Assembly: GCF_007679965.1 (NCBI RefSeq)
Contig: NZ_VEHL01000007.1
Coordinates: 186,001-250,000, forward strand
Direction: 5' to 3'
DNA from: Bordetella genomosp. 13
GTDB taxonomy: Bacteria > Pseudomonadota > Gammaproteobacteria > Burkholderiales > Burkholderiaceae_B
Length of the DNA: 64,000 bases
The notes beneath the pieces were generated by a model. It ran no database searches, had not been told where the DNA came from, and saw only the letters and a program-made list of their open reading frames with translations. Of this stretch, positions 58,218 to 64,000 are shown one piece after another. Position 1 is the stretch's first letter. Each line of letters opens with the position of its first letter. The translations under genes and the position numbers were made by a program.

Positions 58218-58661
58218 TCAATGCGCCAACCGATACGGCCGACGGCGCGCGCCGCTGAACACCGGCTGCAGTTGAAGCTGCTGCGCGGCGCGGCGGGCAC
58301 GGGCGCCCGACAGCGACTGCACGATATGCGGCTGCCGCGATGCATGCCGAGCGGCATGCCGCGAGGTGCGGGTATGCTCGACGACGCCGGCCGGCCGGGG
58401 GAGGTCGCTCATGTCCGCATCGATGCGGGCCATGTGGAACAGCAACCCCACACAGGACAGCAGCCCCGCCGCGATCAGCAGCCAACCCGCGAATCCCAGC
58501 GCCGGTACCAGCACCAGTGGACCAACCAGGCCGGTCAATGGGGCCAACAGGGCGAAGGTCACGAGGGACCGTCTGCGGGCATTATGCAGCGCGTACCAGG
58601 CGGTACGGCCCGCTTCGTCAGACACCATGCTGGAACGATCGAACATCGTAGCAATCATCAT
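58218..58661 (-). CDS. hypothetical small membrane protein
   Basis: A 147-residue protein with two membrane segments (LVTFALLAPLTGLVGPLVLV and GFAGWLLIAAGLLSCVGLLF) and a basic, Arg-rich cytoplasmic tail of about 60 residues. AGGAGGAG lies seven bases before the tandem ATGATG start, a strong ribosome binding site, so the gene is likely real. I do not recognise a family. It stands alone between the proQ terminator and the RES toxin gene; the 295-base gap to its right is AT-rich near 58760-58800 and should hold its promoter. Confidence 0.65.
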   Translation of the reverse strand: MMIATMFDRSSMVSDEAGRTAWYALHNARRRSLVTFALLAPLTGLVGPLVLVPALGFAGWLLIAAGLLSCVGLLFHMARIDADMSDLPRPAGVVEHTRTSRHAARHASRQPHIVQSLSGARARRAAQQLQLQPVFSGARRRPYRLAH

Positions 58662-58956
58662 TCAGCTCCTCCTGCCGATTGATGGGCACGCACTGACAGC
58701 TTGCGCTTGGAACCTGCTGCCAGGACGCCGGACGGCGCCGTGGCTTGTCTCTATGTTTTCGATTTAATTATCTAGTTGTCATAACAAATACTCCTTTCCC
58801 GGCGGCAGTGCAAGTTTGCACGGACCGGGATTTATCCCTATGGCGTGCGAAAACCACGGACGGGAGAGGAGATTTGCGGCGATCGAAACGCCCGAGATCA
58901 GGCCATGATCGGGCCGGGGTCATGCCAAATCACATCAGATCGAAGCCTACCCGCGT
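58662..58956. other. intergenic region with AT-rich patch
   Basis: About 295 bases between the small membrane protein (start at 58661) and the 3' end of the RES gene. Bases 58755-58800 are AT-rich and likely carry the membrane-protein promoter. No supported gene or clear terminator seen. Confidence 0.35.
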
Positions 58957-59439
58957 TCACGGCTTGGCCAGCCAGTCGCGCTCGCTGGACCAGGCAGCCA
59001 CGCCGTCGAACAAGGCTGGCTGATCCTCGAACGGCTGGGTGGCGACGGAACGCACGTGGCACTGGAGCATGGCGGGATGGCTGCAATTGAGCAGGTATTG
59101 TTCGCCGCCCGCCAGGGTCGGAACCTTGAACATCAGGTCGTTGCCGGTCTCGAGCCAGGCATGGCCCAACGCGCGGGTGGCGGGCAGATCGGTGCGCCAG
59201 TTGCGCGGCGGGGCGCACACGTGCATGCCGGCGTCGCCGGGCACCTGCACTTCCAGCAGCCGGTACTGTCGCGGCAGCTTGCGGGGATGCTCCGCCTCGA
59301 CCAGGGCCAGGCGGGCGCAGATGGCCGCCAGCGGGGTGGGATCCAGCAGCACGACAGGCGCGCCGGCGGGCAGCCAGCGCCCGCCCGGATAGAAGCCGCC
59401 GCTCAACATGCCGCTATTGCTCAGGCGCCACAGCTGCAT
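58957..59439 (-). CDS. RES-domain toxin
   Basis: A 160-residue RES-family protein: MQLWRLSNSG with Arg5, GGFYPGGRWLPAGAPVVLLD with Arg21, LAAICARLALVEAEHP with the Glu, and RNWRTDLPATRALGHAW, LMFKVPTLAGGEQYLLN. RES toxins degrade NAD+ and are neutralised by the Xre/MbcA/ParS-type protein encoded just before them. The ATG shares a base with the antitoxin stop (TGATG), so translation is coupled. Some positions differ from the standard RES pattern; activity is not certain. Confidence 0.85.
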   Translation of the reverse strand: MQLWRLSNSGMLSGGFYPGGRWLPAGAPVVLLDPTPLAAICARLALVEAEHPRKLPRQYRLLEVQVPGDAGMHVCAPPRNWRTDLPATRALGHAWLETGNDLMFKVPTLAGGEQYLLNCSHPAMLQCHVRSVATQPFEDQPALFDGVAAWSSERDWLAKP

Positions 59440-59930
59440 CACGGACCGTTCCCTTCTTCGATGTTCAACAGCCAGCGCTCGATGTGGCCGGCATGGCGGG
59501 CTGAGCCGACCAGGCCCACCGGCACCGCGCCGTACAGCTGCGCCTTGGGCGAGGACAGCCAGTCGTGCGCCAGCGCCTGGTCGCCGAACACCAGTTCGGC
59601 CAGCCAGACCAGCCGCAGCAGGCGATACAGCGCAATGGCCTCGTTGGGCCGCAGCGCCTGCGCGTCGCGGGCCTCGTCCAGCACGCCGATGGAAGGCACC
59701 AGCGCGCGCCATTCCCGTTGCTGCGGAATCGCTTCGCGCAGCACCGGAAAGAGCTTCACGCCCAGCGTGGCGCTGCGCGTGGCGCGGCTATGGCCGACCA
59801 GTTTGCGCAGGCGCGCGTTGAGCACGTCGCGCACGTTGCGATACGACGATTGGACGGCGACGCCGGCTTTACTTGGCGCCGTCGACAGCGCTCTGGAGCG
59901 CCTTGCCGTCGATACTGACCGTTCCTGCAT
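59439..59930 (-). CDS. Xre/MbcA/ParS-type antitoxin
   Basis: A frame of up to 163 residues. The C-terminal half (about 85-163) is the DUF2384-type domain: RPNEAIALYRLLRLVWLAEL, VFGDQALAHDWLSSPKAQLY and HAGHIERWLLNIEEG. The N-terminal half (VRDVLNARLRKLVGHSRATR) would be the Xre-like DNA-binding part. It should bind and block the RES toxin and repress its own promoter. The ATG at 59930 lies 62 bases inside the end of the PpiC-type lipoprotein gene; GTG 59825 is an alternative that avoids overlap but shortens the first helix. Confidence 0.82.
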   Translation of the reverse strand: MQERSVSTARRSRALSTAPSKAGVAVQSSYRNVRDVLNARLRKLVGHSRATRSATLGVKLFPVLREAIPQQREWRALVPSIGVLDEARDAQALRPNEAIALYRLLRLVWLAELVFGDQALAHDWLSSPKAQLYGAVPVGLVGSARHAGHIERWLLNIEEGNGP

Positions 59931-60876
59931 TCAGCAGTCCCTCCAGATAGGCACGCGCGGCGTCCTGCTGGCGCTGCGCGCGCATGGTGTCGCGCAGTTG
60001 CACCTGCACCTCGGTCAGCGGCACCTGGCGCGTCTCGCGCAGGTCGACCAGCTTGACGATGTGCAAACCCGCGGGCAGCTGCACCATTTCGCTGACCTCG
60101 CCCTTCTTCAGCCGCTGGACCGTATTGCGCAACTCCGGCACCACCTGCTGCAGCGGGATGAAGCCCGTGTCTCCGCCGCGTGCGGCGCTTTCCTTGTCCT
60201 GCGAACTTTCCTGGGCCAGCTGGGCGAAGTCGGCCTGCGGCGCACGCGCGCGTTTGATGAGATCGGCGGCCTTCTTGCGCGCCGCGGCCACGGCGTCGGC
60301 GTCGTTGGCCGGCGCGGCCAGGAAGATCTGGCTCAGGCGATAGGCCGCGGGCTGGACGAAGCGCGCCTTGTTCTGCTCGTAGGCCTGCTGCAGCTCGGCT
60401 TCGGACGGATAGCTGTCCGGCGGCTGGCTGACCGAATCCAGGTACGAACGGAACACGATCTGCTCTTGCGCGGCCTGGATGGCGCGCTGGATCTCGGGCT
60501 TGTCGGCCCAGTTCTGCGCGCGCGCCTGGCTCAGCAGGGCCTTCTCGGCCAGGCTGCTGCGCACGACCTGCTCCAGCGCGGCGCGATTGGCGGTCAGTTG
60601 CTGGCGTTGCGCCGGAGGCAGCGAGCGCAGCAGCTGCTCGATGTGCTCTTGAGAGACCGACACTGCGCCCAGGGTGGCCACGGCGGGCGAGCTGCTGGCG
60701 GGCGCGGCCGCCGCGGCCGGCTTGGCCGCCTGGGCGGCAGAGGCCGTCTCGGCGGGCTTCTGGGCCTGCTCGGCATTGCCCTTGTCGCCACAACCGCACA
60801 GCACCAGCGCCAGGCCGAATGCGCTCATCCAGCGCATGCGCAGCGCCACGTGATCCGAGTTCTTCATCTCATTCAT
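59869..60876 (-). CDS. PpiC-type peptidyl-prolyl isomerase lipoprotein, EpsD-like
   Basis: A 335-residue lipoprotein: lipobox VLCGCGDKG, an Ala/Gln-rich linker, then a SurA-like N-domain (SQEHIEQLLRSLPPAQRQQL) and a parvulin domain (YRLSQIFLAAPANDAD, GGDTGFIPLQQVVPELRNT, AGLHIVKLVDLRETRQV). This is the domain order of EpsD-family isomerases that act on exported proteins or assist polysaccharide assembly. Start: ATG 60876 is taken; ATGs at 60867 and 60894 are possible and none has a strong binding site. It is the fourth gene of the porin operon. Confidence 0.85.
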   Translation of the reverse strand: MNEMKNSDHVALRMRWMSAFGLALVLCGCGDKGNAEQAQKPAETASAAQAAKPAAAAAPASSSPAVATLGAVSVSQEHIEQLLRSLPPAQRQQLTANRAALEQVVRSSLAEKALLSQARAQNWADKPEIQRAIQAAQEQIVFRSYLDSVSQPPDSYPSEAELQQAYEQNKARFVQPAAYRLSQIFLAAPANDADAVAAARKKAADLIKRARAPQADFAQLAQESSQDKESAARGGDTGFIPLQQVVPELRNTVQRLKKGEVSEMVQLPAGLHIVKLVDLRETRQVPLTEVQVQLRDTMRAQRQQDAARAYLEGLLNAGTVSIDGKALQSAVDGAK

Positions 60877-60927
60877 CCCATTCAACGAAGCCATGCGGCG
60901 GAACATCCGGCCGCATGGCGGCACATC

Positions 60928-61431
60928 TTAGTCCTTGCCACCGGCCGTGTCGGCATCGGCCGTCGCGGGCTCGGCGGGCGCCTGCTCGGCGGCCGGCTCG
61001 CCCTGCGCCGCCTGGGTGGCGTACTGGCGCAGGAACAGCAGGAAATCCTGCAGCAGGCGGTCCCACAGCTCGGTGGTGGCGCGCAGGTGGTTCTCGGACA
61101 CGCCGCCGGCGGCGATGACGTCCATTTCCAGCACCAGGAAGATGCCCTGCTGGGCCAGGCGCGCGAAGCGCTTGCCGACGTTCCATGCCTGGACCAGTCC
61201 TTGCGGCAGGTCGCCCTGCACGCGCAGGGCGCAGCTCAGCGTGTAGTCGACGAATTCGCCTTCGGTGGCCGAAGGATTGCCGAAGCGCACGGCGAAGCCG
61301 ATGCCCTGCGTGGCGCTCAGCAGTTGCACCATGCCGTTCTGCTCGGTGCGGGTGACCCGATACCCCATGCTTTGCAGGATGTCTTGCAGCCTGGCTGCGC
61401 TCAGGGATTGGATCGAGGTGATATCCGTCAT
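60928..61431 (-). CDS. YbjN-domain protein
   Basis: A 167-residue soluble protein. The YbjN fold is recognisable from SAARLQDILQSMGYRVT, GIGFAVRFGNPSATEGEFVD, VQAWNVGKRFARLAQQGIFL and VLEMDVIAAGGVSENHLRAT. YbjN proteins resemble type III secretion chaperones and affect motility and stress genes in E. coli; the role here is unknown. A 30-residue Ala/Glu/Pro tail follows. It lies 84 bases after the coiled-coil gene. Confidence 0.85.
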   Translation of the reverse strand: MTDITSIQSLSAARLQDILQSMGYRVTRTEQNGMVQLLSATQGIGFAVRFGNPSATEGEFVDYTLSCALRVQGDLPQGLVQAWNVGKRFARLAQQGIFLVLEMDVIAAGGVSENHLRATTELWDRLLQDFLLFLRQYATQAAQGEPAAEQAPAEPATADADTAGGKD

Positions 61432-61515
61432 GTGAGAGTCTCGTAGCGACGTGTGGAAAAACATCCCGGCGGCGTCATGCCGCCGGGGTAAAGCCTGGAC
61501 CGCGCAGGCCAGGAG

Positions 61516-62253
61516 TCACTTCGCCGGAGGCTCCCCGGCAGGCTTGGCCGGCGCCATGCGCGGATCGTATTTGCCGTCGTACAGCTTGTCGCCGTACTCC
61601 TGCGCCTTCTCGTCGAACTGCACGCGGGCTTCGCGCGCCAACGGCTGCCGGATGCTCAGCAGATCGCCCGTGCTGAACGATTCGTACGCCGACAGGATCT
61701 CCTTGCCCGCGGCGTACATCTGGTCGTTCTTCTGCTGGCACAGCTTGAACTGCGAATCGCGCTCGGTCAGCGCGGCCTGCAGCTTCTTGCCTTCGGCGTC
61801 CTTGGCGCGGGCGATGCCCAGCAGTTCGTCGTAGGCAGCCTTGAACTTGCCGATCTGCTCGTTGCTGGCGGCCGCCTGGGCGCGCGCGGCGTCGCGCACG
61901 GCGTCCTGCTGCTGCGACAACTGCTCGGCCTGGCCCTGGGCCTTGCCGAGCTGGGCGCGCAGCTGCTCGACCTCTTTCTGCGCGGCATCGCGCTGGGTCT
62001 CGGCGGCGGTCTTGGCGGCGGTCAGCTGCGCCTGCTGGCTTTGCAGCTGCTGCAGTTGCTGGGTGGCGCTGCGCAGCTGCGTGCGCAGGCGCTCTTCCAT
62101 GCTTTGCGCGTGGGCGGGAAAGACCGTCAGCATGGTGGCCATCGCCGCGGCGGTGGCCTTCAGCGCCCAGGCGGCCTGCCGCAGCGCCGGCGACGCCGGC
62201 GTCTGGGCAGCGTCACGCCGGACGCGCGCGGGTTGGGAAGTTTCGTTGCGCAT
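61516..62253 (-). CDS. periplasmic coiled-coil protein
   Basis: A 245-residue exported protein: signal region AAWALKATAAAMATMLTVFP, cut near AHA-Q, then a long coiled coil from about 52 to 170 (EERLRTQLRSATQQLQQLQS, AETQRDAAQKEVEQLRAQLG), and a globular end (YGDKLYDGKYDPRM). It has no named family that I recognise. It lies five bases after the porin gene, so it is surely cotranscribed and may work with the porin at the envelope. Confidence 0.78.
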   Translation of the reverse strand: MRNETSQPARVRRDAAQTPASPALRQAAWALKATAAAMATMLTVFPAHAQSMEERLRTQLRSATQQLQQLQSQQAQLTAAKTAAETQRDAAQKEVEQLRAQLGKAQGQAEQLSQQQDAVRDAARAQAAASNEQIGKFKAAYDELLGIARAKDAEGKKLQAALTERDSQFKLCQQKNDQMYAAGKEILSAYESFSTGDLLSIRQPLAREARVQFDEKAQEYGDKLYDGKYDPRMAPAKPAGEPPAK

Positions 62254-62258
62254 GATGA

Positions 62259-63980
62259 TCAGAACCGTGCGTTGACTTCGAGCTGCAGGACGTCGATGGC
62301 CAACGGGGGGCCATAGATCTCCTTCGCGCTGCTCCAGCGCAGCACGCCATAGACGTTCTTGTCGAACGCGTAGCCGCCGCCCAGGAAGTAGCCGCGCGCA
62401 TTGGTGCCGCCCAGGTGGAACGTGGAATCGTTGTAGCCGTCGGGCAGCGCGTCAGGCTGGATGTACTTGTAGCCGGCGAAGGCCATCCAGTCGCCCTTGC
62501 GGGCCAGCTCGATGCCGTTGCCGACGGTGGCCTGGAACATCCAGGCGTTGCCTCCGCTCTCGACGCTGTCCAGGTCTTCGCGCGCGTTGACGATGTTGGC
62601 GGCCCCCCCAGCGCGGCGCACCATCTTGTCCTTGTCGTAGGCCAGATTGCGCACGTAGTCGCCGTCCAGGCGCATGGCCAGGTTGTCGAACAGGCGGGTA
62701 TCCCAGCGCATGTTCAGGTTCAGCAGGTTGAACTTGGAGGCCAGGCCCACGTACTGGTACTCGTTCCAATCGGCCTGGTCGGCCGAGCTCTGAACGACGT
62801 CGCGCAGCAGGAACAGCGTGTTGCCCTTCTGCATGAAGCCCGGACGCGACCAGTCGGTACTGCAGACCGTCATCAGCGAATCGCAAGGCTCCGAACGCCG
62901 GCCTTCGATGTTCTGGAACTGGTAGTAGGCGACCGCGCCGCGCAGCTTGTTGTCGGTGTTGAGCTTCCACTCGGCGCCGGCCTGCGCGCCGAGGAGCCAC
63001 TTGTTCTCGCTCTTGCCTTCGGAGAACGTGTCGCTGCTGAACGGATTGTTCGAGTATTCGAGCGAGTAGGCGCCCAGGGAGCCGAACAGCGTGACCGGGC
63101 TGCCGGACAGCGGATGCTTGAAGATGGCGGACACGCCGTCGAAGTTCAGGTCACCGGAGTACAGCATGTCGGTCGACACGAACGGATTGGATGCGCGGCC
63201 GGCCGTGACGGTGGCCCACTGGTAAGGGCTGTAGCTCAGGTAGGCCTGGTCGAGCCAGATGTCCTTCTTGCCCATGTTGTTGCCCAGGGTGTCGGTGGTG
63301 GACACGGGGCTGTTGTCGCCGCCGGAAGCCAGGCGGATGCCGGCCAGCCATTGCTCCGACAGCTGCGCCTTCACGCCCAGGCGGGCGCGGATGCGCAACA
63401 GGTTGCGGCGATCCTCGCGCGTGTTCATGTAGGGAATGTCCAGGCCGTACGGCTGGCCACCGATGAACGTCGGGATCGGGCCGTTGCGGTTCCACTTGGC
63501 GAAGTCGATCAGCTCGTTGCTGTTGCCGCTGTCGAAGAAGCGCGACTCGTCGCGGAAGCGCACGTCGCCCTCGACCGTGATGCGCGAAGCCCAGTCGGGA
63601 AACGTGTTGGGCTGGGCCCAGTTCTCGGCCTTGGCCTGCGCCATGACTTCGGTCTTGACCTCGTCGCGGATCTGGTCGCGCACGGTGGCGGGGATGTACG
63701 GCACGCGCACGTCTCCCGGCTGGGCGATCGCGGCGCCGGCGCCGCCGGCGGCCACGGCGGGCGCGGCGGCGGCCTTGCGGGCCTGCGCGGCCTCGGCTTC
63801 GGCCTGCTGGATCAGGGCGTTGGCCTGTTCCTGCTTGAGCACGCCCTGCTGCACCAGCAGGCGGATCAGGTTGACGGTGGCGTTCTGGGACGGCGCGGCG
63901 TTCTGTGCCGCGGCCTGTCCCGCCGACAACGCCAGGGCGACGGCCAGGGCGCCGGCCAGTCGGTTGGGTTGCAGTTTCAT
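62259..63980 (-). CDS. putative outer-membrane porin
   Basis: A 573-residue outer-membrane protein: signal peptide ending SAGQAAAQ, a short helical stretch (LIRLLVQQGVLKQEQANAL, then an Ala-rich coil), and a beta barrel of many amphipathic strands (RITVEGDVRFRDESRFF, NLLRIRARLGVKAQLSEQW, VTAGRASNPF) ending in Phe (VLQLEVNARF), the usual assembly signal. It fits the putative-porin family (PF16930 type), with the N-terminal helical part seen in its relatives. ATG 63980 has GGAG ten bases upstream. It is the first gene of a four-gene operon. Confidence 0.87.
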   Translation of the reverse strand: MKLQPNRLAGALAVALALSAGQAAAQNAAPSQNATVNLIRLLVQQGVLKQEQANALIQQAEAEAAQARKAAAAPAVAAGGAGAAIAQPGDVRVPYIPATVRDQIRDEVKTEVMAQAKAENWAQPNTFPDWASRITVEGDVRFRDESRFFDSGNSNELIDFAKWNRNGPIPTFIGGQPYGLDIPYMNTREDRRNLLRIRARLGVKAQLSEQWLAGIRLASGGDNSPVSTTDTLGNNMGKKDIWLDQAYLSYSPYQWATVTAGRASNPFVSTDMLYSGDLNFDGVSAIFKHPLSGSPVTLFGSLGAYSLEYSNNPFSSDTFSEGKSENKWLLGAQAGAEWKLNTDNKLRGAVAYYQFQNIEGRRSEPCDSLMTVCSTDWSRPGFMQKGNTLFLLRDVVQSSADQADWNEYQYVGLASKFNLLNLNMRWDTRLFDNLAMRLDGDYVRNLAYDKDKMVRRAGGAANIVNAREDLDSVESGGNAWMFQATVGNGIELARKGDWMAFAGYKYIQPDALPDGYNDSTFHLGGTNARGYFLGGGYAFDKNVYGVLRWSSAKEIYGPPLAIDVLQLEVNARF

Positions 63981-64000
63981 GTTGATCAAACTCCGGTAGG

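Overview
The window is GC-rich, gene-dense DNA with strong G/C preference at third codon positions. Its gene content (a Bug-type tripartite tricarboxylate receptor, many short-chain dehydrogenases and CoA-pathway genes, a ProQ/FinO protein with long low-complexity tails, bioA-bioF-bioD) fits a betaproteobacterium of the Alcaligenaceae, most likely Bordetella or Achromobacter. The genus is an inference; there is no rRNA here. About 67 genes can be supported, plus one tRNA-Pro. I see no insertion sequence, integrase or CRISPR array.

1-20.6 kb: exopolysaccharide locus. Two tandem LuxR-type regulators with degenerate receiver domains (0-1.6 kb) converge on a 12-gene minus-strand operon (1.6-14.7 kb) for a colanic-acid-like polymer containing fucose and/or mannose. 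It encodes the priming transferase WcaJ, GDP-mannose and GDP-fucose synthesis (ManC, a Nudix GDP-mannose hydrolase, Gmd, WcaG), a Wzx flippase, a Wzy-like polymerase, four glycosyltransferases and an acetyltransferase. Export genes wza and wzc run the other way, followed by a PAS histidine kinase and a NarL-type response regulator. The kinase/regulator junction carries an unusual 60-bp tandem repeat that adds ribosome binding sites.

20.6-25.2 kb: a cyanate operon (DJ-1/PfpI protein, NrtA-like binding protein, permease, ATPase, cyanase), then an orphan Tai4-like T6SS immunity gene. 25.5-32.7 kb: a secreted PIG-L deacetylase with a propeller-like C-terminus, a suppressor-of-fused protein, a sorbosone-dehydrogenase-like lipoprotein, a DUF2231 membrane protein, and small stress-type genes (YrbL-like, DUF3606, a 27-residue membrane peptide, PRC-barrel).

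32.9-39.5 kb: a catabolic block with a GntR/UTRA regulator, acyl-CoA ligase, cyclase and SDR, facing a Bug receptor and an acyl-CoA dehydrogenase across an AT-rich promoter region. 39.6-43.0 kb: bioA-bioF-bioD without bioB. 43.2 kb: DUF808 membrane protein. 44.1-54.3 kb: a nine-gene minus-strand operon (AtzG-like protein, amidase, CoA-transferase, enoyl-CoA hydratase, taurine/sulfonate-type ABC transporter, polysaccharide-deacetylase-like hydrolase, SDR), divergent from a GntR/FCD regulator and an alpha/beta hydrolase, with a perfect 18-bp palindrome between them. It looks like an uncharacterised uptake and degradation pathway for an amide-bearing acid.

54.3-56.0 kb: a visibly lower-GC module, a candidate glycine-zipper membrane toxin with an overlapping candidate immunity gene, sitting directly 3' of tRNA-Pro(TGG). 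56-64 kb: a flavodoxin-like protein, ProQ, a small membrane protein, a RES/Xre-type toxin-antitoxin pair whose antitoxin frame overlaps the end of an envelope operon (porin, periplasmic coiled-coil protein, YbjN protein, PpiC-type lipoprotein).

All functional calls rest on reading motifs by eye. No database search was possible.
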